NCBI GenBank assembly: GCA_037974665.1
Contig: CM075768.1
Span: 60,654,316 to 60,718,315, forward strand
Length of the DNA: 64,000 nucleotides
Source: Ehretia macrophylla
Lineage: Eukaryota > Streptophyta > Magnoliopsida > Boraginales > Ehretiaceae
Reading direction: 5' to 3'
Shown piece by piece: positions 1-11,778 of the stretch. The first letter of the stretch is position 1. Each line of letters starts with the position of its first letter. A program made the position numbers and the translations under genes. Under the pieces are notes generated by a model. It searched no databases, was not told where the DNA came from, and saw only the letters and a list, made by a program, of their open reading frames with translations.

Positions 1-483
1 TGTCCTAAAACTGATGAAAATGTTTAATTTTATGCTCGAAAAACAGGCGTAGCCGAGCAGACTTCCTGACCCTATCGTAGAGCTCTCGAAGAGCTTTCCA
101 ACGGTATGTTGTGCGCCGCGTAACTTCTTACAGATCAAAAGTTATGGGCACCGGAGCGACAGAGACCTGGTCCTAACCCCTACGCCCTCGGTTAGCGGGC
201 CCAGCCTCTACGTGAAGTGAAGTTGTCTTGCCCAAGGTGCCGTAGGATCCGATAAAAAAAAAGTGATGGATTAGGTTGTCGTCCTTTTCGCGGCTCACGA
301 CGTACGATCCGAAATAGAAAAACAGAGCAAAAGAAGAAAAGTGTCCCAAAACTGATTAAAACGTTCGATTTTGGGCTTCGAAAATAGGAACAGCCGAGAA
401 GGCTTGGTGTCCCCATCGTAGACCTTTCGGAGAGCTTTCCAACGTTATGTTGTGCGCCACGTAACTCCTTACGGATCAAAAGT

Positions 484-3400
484 TATGGGGACCTGAGCAA
501 CGGAGACCTGGTCCCAAGCCCCACGCCCTCGGTTTGCTGGCCCTGCCTCTACATATAGCGAAGTTGTCTTGCCCAAGGTACTGTGGGTTTCGGTAAAAAA
601 ATGTGATGGACTTGGTTGTCGTCCTTTTCGCGGCACACGACGTACGATCCAAGAAGAAAAAATAGCGCAAAAGAAGAAAAGTATCCCGAAACTGAAGAAA
701 ACGTTCGATTTTGGTCTTCGAAAATAGATACAACAAAGCAGCCTTGCTGCCCCCGTCCTAGAGCTTTTGGAGAGCTTTCCTATGGTATGCTGTGCGCCGC
801 GTAACACCTTATGGATCGAAAGTTATGGGCATCGGAGTGACGGGGACCTTATCCCAAGCCCCACGCCCTCAGTTTGCGGGCACAGCCTCTACGTGAAGCG
901 AAGTTGTCTTGCCCAAGGTGCCGTGGGATTCGATAATAGAAATGTGATGGATTAGGTTGTCGTCCTTTTCGCGGCTCACGACGTACGATCCGGGACGAAA
1001 AAACAGCGCAAAAGAAGAAAAGTGTCCCGAAACTGATGAAAACATTCAATTTTAGGCTTTGAAAACAGGCGCAGCCTAGCAGGCTTGCCGCCCCAATCGA
1101 AGTGCTGTTGGAAAAATAGCACAAAAGAAGAAAATTGTCCTGAAACTGATGAAAACATTCGATTTTGGGATTCAAAAACAGGCATAGCTGAGCAGGGTTT
1201 CTGCCCCCGTCGTAAAGCTCTCGGAGAGCTTTCCAACAGTATTCTGTGCACTGCATAATTCCTCACGGATCAAAAGTTATGGGCAAAGGAGCGACAGAGA
1301 CCTAGTCCCAAGCTCCATGGCCTCACTTTGCTAGCCCAGCCTCTACATGAAGTGAAGTTGCATGCCCAAGGTGCTGTGGGATTCGGTAATAGAAATGTGA
1401 TGGATTAGGTTGTCGTCCTTTTTGCGGCTCACGACGTACGATCCGGGAAGGAAAAATAGTGCAAAAGATGGAAAGTGTTCCGAAACTGATGAAAATGTTC
1501 GATTTTCGACTTCAAAAATAGGTTCAGTAGAGCAGGTTTGATGCCCCCATCATTGAGCTCTCGGAGAGCTTTCCAACGGTATGCTGTGCACCACGTAACT
1601 CTTTACGGATCAAAAGTTATGGGCACTGGAGCAACGGAGACCTAGTCCCAAGCCCCACGCTCTTGGTTTGCGGGCCAAGCCTCTACGTGAAGCAAAGTTG
1701 TCTTGCCCAAGGTGCTATGGGATTCGATAATAGAAATGTGATGGATTCGGTTGCTGTCCTTTTCGCTGCTGACGACGTACGATCCGGGACGAAAAAATAG
1801 CGCAAAAGAAGAAAAGTGTCCCGAAACTGATGAAAACGTTCGATTTTGGGCTCCGAAAATAGGCGCAGCTGAGCAAGCTTTCTACCCCCATCGTAGAGCG
1901 CTTAGAGAGCTTTCCAACGGTATGCTGTGCGCTGCGTAACTCCTTATGGATCAAAAGTTATGGGCAAATGAGCAACGGAGACCTGGTCCCAAGCCCCACG
2001 CCCTCGGTTTGTGGCCCTAGCATCTACATGAAGTGAAGTTGCCATGCCCAAAGTGTCATGGGATTCGGTAATAAAAATGTGATGGATTAGTTTGTCATTC
2101 TTTTCGCGGCTGACGACGTACGATACGGGACGAAAAAACTGCGCAAAAGAATAAAAGTGTCCTGAAACTGATGAAAATGTTTGATTTTGAACTCCGAAAA
2201 TAGAAGCAGCCAAGCAAGCTTGCTGACCGCGTTATGGAGCTCTCAGAGAGCTTTCCAACGGTATGTTGTACGCAGCGTAACTCCTTATAGATCAAAATTT
2301 ATTGGCACCAGAGCGACGGAGACTTGGTCCCAAGCCCTACGCCCTCGGTTTGCGGGCCAAGCCTTTACGTGAAGCGAAGGTGTCTTGCCCAAGATGCCAT
2401 GGGATTCGTTAAGAGAAATGTGATTGATTAGGTTGTCGTCCTTTTCGTGGCTCATGACGTACGATCCTGGAATGAAAAATAGCGCAAAAGAATAAAAGTG
2501 TCCCAAAACTGATGAAAACGTTCAAGTTTGGGCTCCGAAAACGGGCGCAGCTTAACAGGCTTGCTGTCCCCGTCGTAGATCTCTCGGAGAGCTTTCCAAC
2601 GGTTTGCTGTGTGCCACATAACTCCTTATGGATCAAAATTTATGTGCACTAGAGCGACGGAGACATGGTCCCAAGCCCCACGCCCTCGGTTTGTGGGCCC
2701 AGCCTCTACGTGAAGTGAAGTTGCCATGCCCAAGGTGTCATGGGATTCGGTAATAGAAATATGATGGATTAGTTTGTCGTCCTTTTCGCGGCTGCGGACG
2801 TATGATCCGAGACGAAAAAACAGCACAAAAGAAGAAAAACTTCCCGAAACTGATGAAAACATTCGATTTTGGGCTCCGAAAACTGAAGCAGCCTAGCAAG
2901 CTTGTGACACTGTCGTAGAGTTCTCGGAGAACGTTTCAACGGTATACTGTGCGCCTCGTAACTCCTTACGGATCAAAAGTTATGGGCACCGGAGCGACGG
3001 AGACCTGGTCCCAAGCCCCACGCCCTCGGTTTGCGGGCTCAACCTTTACTTGAAGCGAAGTTGTCTTGCCCAAAGGTGCCATGGGATTGCGTAATAGAAA
3101 TGTGAAAGATTAAGTTGTCGTCCTTTTCGTGGCTCACGACGTACGATCCGGGAAGGAAAAATAGCGCAAAAGAAGAAAAGTGTCTCAAAACTGATGAAAA
3201 CGTTCGATTTTGGGCTCAGAAAACAAGAGCAGCATAGTAGCCTTGCCATCCCCGTCGTAGAGCTCTCGGAGAGCTTTCCAACGGTATGCTGTACGCCGCG
3301 TAACTCCTTATGGATCAAAATTTATGGGCACCAGAGCGACGGAGACCTGGTCCTAAGCCCCACACCCTCGGTTTGCGGGCCAAGCCTCTACGTGAAGCGA

Positions 3401-6038
3401 AGGTGTTTTTCCCAAGGTGCCGTGGGATTCGGTATTACAAATGTGATAGATTAGGATGCCGTCCTTTTTGCGGCTCACGACATACAATCCGGGAGCGCAA
3501 AAGAAGAAAAGTGTCGCGAAACTAATAAAAACATTCAATTTTTTGCTCAGAAAATAGGTGCAGCAAAGCAGGCTTGCCGTCCCTGTCGTACATCTCTCGG
3601 AGAGCTTTCCAACGGTATGCTGTGCGCCGCGTAACTCCTTGTGGATCAAAATTTATGGGCACCAAAGCAACGGAGACGTAGTCCCAAGCCCGATGCTCTC
3701 GGTTTGCGGGCCAAGCCTCTACGTGAAGCGAAATTGTCTTGCCCAAGGTGTCGTGGCATTCGGTAATAGAAATGTGATAGATTAGGTTGTCGTCCTTTTC
3801 GCGGCTCACAACGTGCGATCCGGGAAGGAAAAATAGCAGAGAAGAAGAAAAGTGTCTCAAAACTGATGAAAACGATTGATTTTGGACTCAGAAAATAGGC
3901 GTAGCAAAGCAGGCTTGTCGTCCCTGTTGTAGAGCTCTCGGAGAGCTTTCTAACGGTATGCTGTGCGCCGCGTAACTCCTTATAGATCAAAATTTATGGG
4001 CACCAGAGCGACGGAGACCTGGTCCCATGCACCACGCCCTCAATTTACGGGCCAAGCCTCTACGTGAAGTGAAGTTGTCTTGCCTAAGGTGTCGTGGGAT
4101 TCGGTAATAGAAATGTGATAGATTAGGTTGTCATCCTTTTCGCAGCTCACGACGTACGATCATGGAAGAAAAACAGCGCAAAAGAATAGAAGTGTCCCAA
4201 AATTGATAAAAACATTCAATTTTGAACTCCGAAAATAGGCGTAGCTTAACAAGTTTGCAATCCCCGTCGTAGAGCTGTCAGAGAGCTTTCCAACGGTATG
4301 ATGTGCGCTGCGTAACTCATTCCGGGTCAAAAGTTATTGGCACTAGAGCGACGGAGACCTGGTCCCAAGCACCATGCCCTTGGTTTACGGGCCCGGCCTC
4401 TACGTGAAGTGAAGTCTCTTGCGCAAGATGCCGTTGGATTCGGTAATAGAAATGCGATGGATTAGGTTGCCTTCCTTTTCGTGACTCACGACGTACGATC
4501 CTAGAAGGAAAACTGCGCAAAAGAATAAAAGTGCCCCAAAACAAATGAAAACGTTCAATTTTGGGCTCCGAAAATAGGCGCAGCTTAGCAGGCTTGCTGT
4601 CCCCGTCGTAGAACAGTCGAAGAGCTTTCCAACGGTTTGCTATGCGCCGCGTATCTCCTTACGGATCAAAAGTTATGGGCACTGGAGCAACGGAGACCTG
4701 GTCCCAAGCCCCACGCCCTCGGTTTACGGGCCCAGCCTCTACGAGAAGCGAAGTTCTCTTACCCAAGGTACCGTGGGATTCGGTAATAGAAATGTGATGG
4801 ATTAGGTTGTTGTCCTTTTCACGGCTCATGACGAACGATCCAGGATGGAAAAGCAGTGCAAAAGAAGAATAGTGTCCCGAAACTGATGAAAATGTTCAAT
4901 TTTGGACTCCGAAAATAGGTGCAGCCGAGCAGGCTTGCTGCCCCCGTCGTCGAGCTCTCAGAGAGCTTTCCAACGGTATGCTGTGCGCCGCGTAACTCCT
5001 TACGGATCAAAAGTTATGGGCACCGGAGCGACGAATACTTAGTTACTAGCCCCACACCCTCGGTTTGCGGGCTCGACCTCTACGTGAATTCAAGTTGTCT
5101 TGCCCAAGGTGTCATGGGATTCGGTAATAGAAATCTGATGGATTAGGTTGTCGTCCTTTTCGCAGCTCACGACGTACGATCCGGGACGGAAAACAGAGCA
5201 AATGATGAAAAGTGTCCCGAAACTGATGAAAAAGTTTGATTTTGGGCTCAGAAAATAGGCGCAACAAAGCAGGCTTTCTGCCCCCGTCGTAGAGCTCTTG
5301 GAGAGCTTTCCAACGGTATACTCTGCGCCGCGTAACTCCTTACAGATCAAAAGTTATGGGCACCGGAGCAACGAAGACCTAGTCCTAAGCCCCACGCCCT
5401 CCGTTTGCGGTCCTAGCCTCTACGTGAAGCAAAGTTGTCTTGCCCAAGGTGCCATGGCATTCGGTAATAGAAATGTGGTGGATTAGGTTGTCGCCCTTTT
5501 CGCGGCTCATGACATACGATCCGGGACGAAAAAACAGTGCAAAAGAAGAAAAAAGTATCAAAACTGATGAAAACGTTCTATTTTGGGCTCCGAAAATAGG
5601 CACAGCCGAGCAGGCTTGTTGCCCCAATTGTAGAGCTCTCGAAGAGCTTTCCAACGGTATGTTGTGTGCCGCGTAACTCCTTATGGATCAAAAGTTTTAG
5701 GCACCAGAGCCACGGAGACCAGGTCCCAAGCCCCACGCCCTCGGTTTGCGGGCCCAGCCTCGACATGAGGCGAAGTTGTCTTGCCCATGGTGTCGTGGGA
5801 TTCGGTAATAGAAATGGGATGGATTAGGTTGTAGTCCTTTTCGCGGCTCACGACGTACGATCCGAGAAGGAAAAATAGCGCAAAAGAAGAAAAGTGTCCC
5901 AAAACTGATGAAAACGATTGATTTTGGGCTCCAAAAATTGGCGCAGCAAAGCAGGCTTGCTATCTCCATCGTAGACCTGACGGAGAGCTTTCCAACGGTA
6001 TGTTGTGCACCACGTAACTCCTTACGGATCAAAAGCTA
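484..6038 (+). repeat. One higher-order repeat period (~5555 bp) in array 1
   Basis: Two rare variants recur at the same distance. The variant with four Gs after the gatcaaaag tract (atggggacc instead of atgggcacc) is at 484 and 6038, 5554 bp apart. The truncated-monomer junction ttggaaaaatag is at about 1109 and 6664, 5555 bp apart. Neighbouring monomers also match in order: a variant with tcctat/tcctac before the gtatg tract follows each atgggg monomer, and a variant with gaagagctttcc precedes it. The period equals sixteen full monomers plus one 114-bp partial one. Only one full period fits in this array. Confidence 0.8.
997..1110 (+). repeat. Truncated satellite monomer (114 bp)
   Basis: The monomer stops in the middle of its dyad region and restarts at the gaaaaatagc tract, so the segment from that tract to the mid-monomer is present twice in succession (997 and 1111). 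An equivalent truncated monomer with the same breakpoint is at 6552-6665, showing that it is an inherited part of the higher-order unit and not a fresh deletion. Confidence 0.85.
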
Positions 6039-6551
6039 TGGGGACCGGAACGACGGAGACCTGGTCCCAAGCCCCACGGCCTCGGTTTGCGAGCCCAGCC
6101 TCTTAATCAAACAAAGTTTTCTTGCCTAAGGAGCCGTGGGATTTGGCAATAGAAATGTGATGGATTAGGTTGTCATCCTTTTCGCGGCTCACGACGTACG
6201 ATCCGGGAAGGAAAAATAGCACAAAGGATGAAAAGTGTCCCGAAACTGATGAAAACGTTTAATTTTGTGCTCAGAAAATAGGTGCAGCATAGGAAGCTTG
6301 CTGCCCACGACGTAGAGCTCTCAGAGAGCTTTCCTACTGTATGTTGTGCACCGCGTAACTCCTTACGGATCAAAAGTTATGGGCACCGGAGCGACAGAGA
6401 CATGGTCCCAAGTCCCACGCCCTCGGTTTGTGGGCCAAGCCTCTACGTGAAGTGAAGTAGTCTTGCCCAATGTGCCGTGGTGTTCGATAATAGAAATGTT
6501 ATGGATTAGGTTGTCGTCCTTTTCGCCACTGACAACGTACGATCTGAGACA

Positions 6552-6665
6552 GAAAAAAAGCGCAAAAAAAGAAAAGTTGCCCAAAACTGATGAAAACGTT
6601 CAATTTTGGGCTGCGAAAAATAGGCGCAGCCAAGCAAGCTTGCGGCCCCAGTCATAGAGCTCTTG
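6552..6665 (+). repeat. Truncated satellite monomer (114 bp), second copy
   Basis: It has the same breakpoint and the same 114-bp offset as the copy at 997-1110. The following monomer shares private variants with the one after the first copy: the tract tagtattctgtgc and a gggcaa type ending in place of gggcacc. Confidence 0.85.
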
Positions 6666-7273
6666 GAAAAATAGCGCAAAAGAAGAAAAGTGTCCGGAAA
6701 CTGATGAAAATGTTCGATTTTGGGATCCGAAAACAGGCACAGCTGAGCAAGGTTTCTACCCCCGTCGTTGAGCTCTTGGAGAGCTTTCCAATAGTATTCT
6801 GTGCGCCGCCTAACTTCTTACGGATCAAAAGTTATGGGCAAGGGAGCGACGGAGACCTAGTCCCAAGCGCCACGCCCTCGGTTTGCTGGCCCTGTGACAC
6901 CCGAGCTTTTTGCCTTACATTCATTTACTGTTGCATCCATTGTGTGCGCATTTCCTTCTGTGCTTTATTAACTGTCTTCTTTAGTCACTATTCACTCCAT
7001 TTTCAAACTTCATTATATTAGTGAATTAGCATTTTTATTAAATCATATTAATTGTTAGAGGAGAGGGAAAAATGTGCAATTGGGCTAGAAGCGATTGGAG
7101 AGCTCGTTTAGAAAATGTTTTTAGTAGTTAAATAAAAAGTGTTACGTAAAAAAACTTAGAGATTTAATTAGCTAACATCACTTTTCACCTTAGACTCGTT
7201 TTAAAGTTAACAACGCGCATTTTAGAAGTCCACTTAACCACCCAACCATGTCCCCACCTCAACTTAGCCACCT

Positions 7274-7280
7274 TATATAA
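7274..7280 (+). promoter_or_regulatory. Putative LTR TATA box
   Basis: The sequence tatataa lies about 380 bp into the LTR, a plausible promoter for full-length retrotransposon RNA. In the second LTR the same place reads tctatatcacc, so that copy has a weakened box. The transcription start is not determined. Confidence 0.5.
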
Positions 7281-8284
7281 CACCTAAGCTCATAAAACAC
7301 AAAACAAAAGAAAAAAATTGTGCAGATTTCACTATAGCAGGCCGACAGCCCTTCTCTTGCCATTTAGAGATTTTTGCTTCATCAAATCATTAATTCAAGT
7401 CAAGCCAAGCCTAGAGCAAGTAGTTTAGGGTGTGTGCAAGCTTCCTAGGTGCTCCTACGCTCATTGGTGAGGGATTTCACGGCTTATTTTCGCATTTTAA
7501 AATGGTTGCTATTTTCTTGATTTGTTGAAAATATGACTAAATGCTATTGTATTGATTATCTATGCTATTATACCTTGTTTATAAGTACTAGAGAACATAT
7601 TTGAGCCATTGTTTCGTTTTTTAAATAGTTAGAATCGATATTTTGAATTATGAGGTGAATAGTGACAATTTTCTAGGGTTTTGTGTAATTACGCGTATTA
7701 GCTCAATTCAACACTTCTAATAGATGCCTTAGGTATTAATGAAGGTAGTCTAATAGCCCCGTACACTTGAATTGCTCTAATATCGCATAGAACATGAATT
7801 AGCCGACTTTAACAAAGAGGTTTCGGGGTTAAGGCGAATCCGGGTGGATTCGGACTTCACTTTTAGTATTCTTAGGCTACCTAGGTGCTATAAAAGCTTT
7901 GTTAACCCCTATTTGAAGCCCGGATGAGGCATGTGTAGTTTAAAGCTAGAAGAGAGAAATTGGGGCTTGCGGGGTAATTGCGGGCTTTTGAATGTGTTTG
8001 AGGGTTGAAAGGGTTCCTTGTGGGTTAGCTAGAAGGTTGGTATAGTTTCCCTTTGAAATTGAATCGTTAACTTTGGTTTGGAAGAGAAATAGCTTGGAAA
8101 ACAAAGGGGTTTAGGAGAAATTTCGGCTGTCTCGTGCTTCTAAGACCTTGGCATGACTTCTTGAGTGTTTAAATATGACTTCAAGCTGTTTTAGAGCTCT
8201 TGGCATGATTCTATGCTTGTCTTGTATATACTCCTTTGTAAAACTGCTTTTGCTTGTATAAATTGCTTATATTCTAACTGCATC

Positions 8285-8537
8285 GAGGTCAACCTACCTT
8301 GTTGATCCTCATATGTGTTATTGCTTATATCATTGATATTAACTTGCCATTGTAAAGTGCATTGCATAGTGGTTGCGCAACCATAGTGTCAGGGGCGGAT
8401 ATGTTGAATATCGGCTGGGCGGCAGAGGGCTTGCCAGTGGATATTCAAATTCTGTGCTCTATTCCCTCACTTGCCTGGTTCAGAGATTGCCAGGGGATAT
8501 CGGGTCGTAGGATTATCGGGGTACATCCGGAGTACAC
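8285..8537 (+). promoter_or_regulatory. Conserved structured block in LTR (copy 1)
   Basis: In order it contains a potential hairpin at 8285-8310 (gaggtcaac, loop, gttgatcctc), the tract tgcattgcata, a perfect 12-bp palindrome ggttgcgcaacc at 8371-8382, an attccctcacttgcctgg tract, and a gggtcgtagga / ggggtacatccggagtacac tract ending near 8537. The same ordered parts occur in the distinct LTR family at 31181-31489 and in the reverse-strand LTRs. The function is unknown; an RNA structure in the leader is inference. Confidence 0.6.
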
Positions 8538-8797
8538 GTACTAGAGTCTTGGGGCTATGCCGTCTTATCGTGATCGTGATCGTGGTTCGTGGATCATGAA
8601 TGAAGACCAAGTGAAGATTGGAGTATGGGGTTATGTGGAATGTATCATTTTAAATGTGTGGTTATTTAAGCTATTATTATTTCTTGAATTGTTCAATTGC
8701 TATTGTTGTTTAACTGTATTACCTGTTGCATTGCACGCCCCGGGACCTTATCACTCACTGGGCAACAGTAGTTGCTCATCCCTCGATATATGTTTCA

Positions 8798-8875
8798 GGA
8801 GACGCTGAGGGTGATCCCCAGCTAGTTGAGGTAGAAGTGGAGGAGGAAGAGGTGCAGCCAGAGCCTTTGCCCTAG
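8798..8875 (+). other. Conserved acidic short reading frame in LTR (copy 1)
   Basis: After a splice-acceptor-like tgtttcag, 25 codons read GDAEGDPQLVEVEVEEEEVQ then PEPLP and a TAG stop. There is no ATG, so it would need a spliced or upstream start. The second LTR keeps the frame (16359-16436), and the other LTR family has a similar acidic frame in the same relative place. The function is unknown, and coding is not proven. Confidence 0.4.
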
Positions 8876-9387
8876 TTGTTGTGTGTGTTGTTCTAAGGTG
8901 GATGTGATTTCTTGTTATTACAAGATGTTCAAGTACTACTAAGTTATGATCTATTTTGAGGCCTAGGGCTATGTATGTTTTTGTAGCTGCAAGTTAAAAG
9001 TTTATTGGTTGTAATGTTAGCTTTGAGGTATTATGGCTTGTAATAACTTTTGTTTCTGCTTTTAATGAACTTCCATGCTTGGGAGAGAATAATGTAGGAT
9101 GTTTCATCTTTTAAGAATGTTTTAATGTTACCTTAGAATGGCATGGCTATCAGATTATGTTGAAATCAAGTTACCTGCATGCTTGTGTGGTTTTAGAACT
9201 GTTGGATGCTTCAAGGCTCGGATGGCCTTGAACCTTTAAATATTTAGTTATAAAAAGCTTGTTTATCTTGTTGAGGATTTATTTGAGAGTTTACAAGTTT
9301 CTAGAATGTCCACGATATAGAGGAAACTTTGTCCGTGTGTTGAGTCCGGACTTAACGTTTAGCACGGGGTTAGGTCATGGTGTTACC

Positions 9388-9754
9388 TTTTAGGTGGTAT
9401 CAGAGCTATAGATTGCATGAAGCCGGGTTAAATTTCTCGGCCTGTGGGTAGAGATCTGTTATGTGACCTTGTGATTGTATGGATTTGTGGTCCTTTGATT
9501 TGCCTAAGTGGAATTTGAATTAGAAAGGAACATGCTAGCATGATAATAGAATGCGAAAAATCGCTAAGAGTTAATGTTTGAAAGTGAAAAGTCTAGAATG
9601 TCAAGCATGATTAAGTGATTATGAATCTCTTGTATGTGAACATTCTTCTAATGTAATATGTGACTTATGTGGACTTATTTGAACTTCTTCCTATGTGCTT
9701 TATCTGTAATTTATGTAAATGCCTGTCATAATACTTTGCATTCTAGGTGTTGAG
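9388..9754 (+). other. Untranslated leader of internal region 1
   Basis: This stretch lies between the LTR and the likely gag start. It begins with the primer site and has no substantial reading frame. It aligns with 16955-17320 in the second copy. Confidence 0.75.
9395..9406 (+). promoter_or_regulatory. Primer binding site, initiator tRNA-Met type
   Basis: The sequence tggtatcagagc is the usual plant retrotransposon primer site complementary to the 3' end of initiator tRNA-Met. It starts eight bases past the LTR end. The identical site is found at 16961-16972. Confidence 0.9.
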
Positions 9755-10890
9755 ATGAGGAGAAGGGGCAGACCGGGGAGAGAGGCGGAAGAAGCTCCTA
9801 GGCAGGGTGTACCGGGAGAGGGTGAAGGAGTAGCAGAGAATGCACCACAGGTTCAGAAACCCAGCACTGCACAGATTCTGGGTGCTATGGCTACTGCTAT
9901 GAACACTATTGCACAGTTTGTAACTCAGCAGGGTCAGACATGGGCTGCTAGGGGTAATCAGGCCGCCAGAGCCGAGGGTAGTGGTGCTGCTGGAGCTAAT
10001 TTGTATGACAGATTTCTACATCACTGGGCCTACAACTTCTTTGGAGAACCTGATGATATGAAGGTCGAATTATGGTTGAGGAAATTTGAAAGGGTGGCTG
10101 CAATTCTTGAGCGCAGTGATGAGAGAAAGATTACTTATGCTACATTTCTGCCGGAGGGCAACGCCGAGGAGTGGTGGCGTACTATTAATGAGAAATGGGA
10201 AGCTGAGGCGGTTCAACATTCATGGGCTGACTTCGTTCGAGAGTTTCGAGATAAATATATATCCGTGGTTGCCCGTGAGAGGTGTCAGGCAGAGTTCATA
10301 GCTTTGAAACAGGGAAATATGTCAGTGGATCAATATGAGGCTGATTTTACTAGGCTTTCCCACTATGTGCTAGCTTTGGTACAACCTGAGGATATGAAGA
10401 TGCAGAGGTTCATTATGGAATTGAGGAATGAAATTATGCTTCATTTGTCTGCGAATGATTACCCTAACTATGCTGCAGTGGTCAGAGCCACCTCGAGTTA
10501 TAAAAAATGCAAGGCAGACGTGTTGGCAGAGTCTAGTCAATCGAGTAAGCGGCAGTTTCAGTCTCAAAGTCAGGGGTACTAGAGGAAGACTGTTCTAGTT
10601 GGGCAGAGTTCATAGCCGAGGCAGACACAGAGTTATTCAGGGCCTACTCAAATTCAGTCGCGACCAGCCCAGAGTCAGAGTCAGGGGCAGACCCGACCAA
10701 CAGTAGTTCATTCTCAGCAGGGTAGTTTACCTACCTCTACTTACAGAGCTCCTTCGGAGGCACTGTTGCAAGACGTCACCAGCAGTGCAGCTTCTGTCAA
10801 CGCCAGGGCCATACTAAGGAGAATTGTTGGAAAAGATTGGGCCATTGTACCGGATGCCGCAGTGATCAACACAGGGTTCGAGACTGCTAG
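9755..10890 (+). pseudogene. Gag, copy 1 (frameshifted)
   Basis: This is a capsid/nucleocapsid precursor of the retrotransposon particle. The reading frame is open from 9719. The ATG at 9755 (MRRRGRPG) is the likelier start, since it is kept in the second copy and begins a typical basic N terminus. The retrotransposon gag core, with EEWWRTI and the SVDQYEADFTRLSHY stretch, is at about 10000-10500. A stop TAG at 10580 and another at about 10614 replace CAG codons still present or differently mutated in copy 2. A one-base G loss near 10757 shifts the frame, after which two CCHC zinc knuckles follow at 10786-10827 (CSFCQRQGHTKENC) and 10846-10887 (CTGCRSDQHRVRDC). It cannot make a full product as it stands. 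Confidence 0.88.
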
Positions 10891-11778
10891 AAATTCAAGA
10901 ATACCAGGGGTCAGACATCTGGTTAGGGCAATTAGACCAGGGGTTCAGTTGTAGTACCAGTACTGCGGGGTCATGCCCGAGTATTTGCTTTAGATGCTGA
11001 GGAGCTTCCGGATACGACCGCTGTAGTAGAAGGTACTTTTCTTCTTAATGATCAATCAGTTGAAGTTTTAATTGATTCCGGGGCTTCACATTCATTTATT
11101 ACACCTATTTGTGCTCAAAATGCTAAGTTGAAACATGATAAACTGTTGCATGATATTGTGGTTTATACTCCTATGGGGCCGAAGTTTGTCACCAAATCTA
11201 TCTACAAGGCATGTAATATTTATATTCAAGTTTGTGTCTTTCCTGCCGATTTAATTATTCTACCTTTCCGCGACTTTGAAATTATATTGGGGATGGACTC
11301 GTTAGGTAAATATTATGCCCAGCTTGATTGTAGAAGGAAGATTGTGAAACTAGAAATGCCCGATCAGCCTGTACTTAAAATAGTTGGTAGTAGAAAATCT
11401 ACGGGGACTCCTATCATATCTTCTATTAAAGCATCAAAAATGTTAGGTAAGGGTTGTGAGGCTTACTTTGCTTATTCGATTAATCAACCTGGTGATCAAT
11501 TGAAACTGAATGATGTACCTATTGTGAGGGAGTTTCCGGGGGTATTTCCTGAGGAATTACCTAGTTTACCGCCTAATAAAGAGATAGAGTTCATGATTGA
11601 TTTATTGCCGGGGACTTCACTTATCTCTAGGACTCCATACAGAATGGCTCCACCCAAATTGCAGGAATTGAAAGTTCAACTACAGGGCTTACTTGAGAAG
11701 GGATTCATTCAACCGAGCTTTTCGCCTTGGGGTGCACCAGTCCTATTTGTTAAGAAGAATGATGGGTCTCTTCGCTAA
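10891..11778 (+). pseudogene. Pol part 1: aspartic protease and start of reverse transcriptase
   Basis: It is in the same frame as the zinc knuckles. The protease active-site triad is intact as LIDSGASHSFI (DSG codons at 11074-11082), followed by the usual DFEIILGMD and LDC segments (the family norm after LGMD is W; here it is S). The linker and start of reverse transcriptase follow (EELPSLPP, YRMAPP, KGFIQPSFSPWGAPVLFVKK). The frame ends at a TAA (11776-11778) inside the motif DGSLR-stop-CIDYR, where a single base change has made the stop. The downstream part continues in the same frame. Confidence 0.88.

Larger units (their letters stand above)
1..6892 (+). repeat. Satellite array 1, ~340-bp monomers, forward
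   Basis: About 20 head-to-tail copies of a 340-341 bp monomer. The anchor gatcaaaagttatgggcac recurs at about 133, 474, 814, 1268, 1608 and 1949, giving spacings of 340-341 bp except where an extra 114-bp partial monomer intervenes. Each monomer carries a short dyad (agctctcggagagct) and the tracts cacgacgtacgatccg and gcctctacgtgaag. Monomers differ by perhaps 5-20% by eye, with ordered variants that form a higher-order repeat. The array is already running at base 1 and is broken at 6892 by an LTR. I do not recognise the family. Location in pericentromeric or other heterochromatin is inference. Confidence 0.95.
6893..9387 (+). repeat. 5' LTR of the chromovirus (2495 bp)
   Basis: It starts TGTGACACCCGAG at the satellite boundary and ends just upstream of the primer site. 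It aligns throughout with 14452-16954. The terminal sequence has decayed: this copy ends gtgttacc where the other ends gcgtgaca. Between 7300 and 9387 there is no protein-coding gene except a short conserved acidic frame at 8798-8875. Confidence 0.93.

Noticed and set aside
5697..6032. Antisense open frame of ~111 codons (one of many alike in the satellite)
   Set aside because: It is satellite sequence. The start is TTG, the frame does not persist between monomers, and the same frame is repeatedly broken in other copies.
1..6892. CRISPR-like array
   Set aside because: The repeats are direct 340-bp monomers without unique spacers; this is a eukaryotic satellite.
6590..7021. 143-codon frame crossing from satellite into the LTR
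   Set aside because: It is a chance fusion across an insertion boundary.
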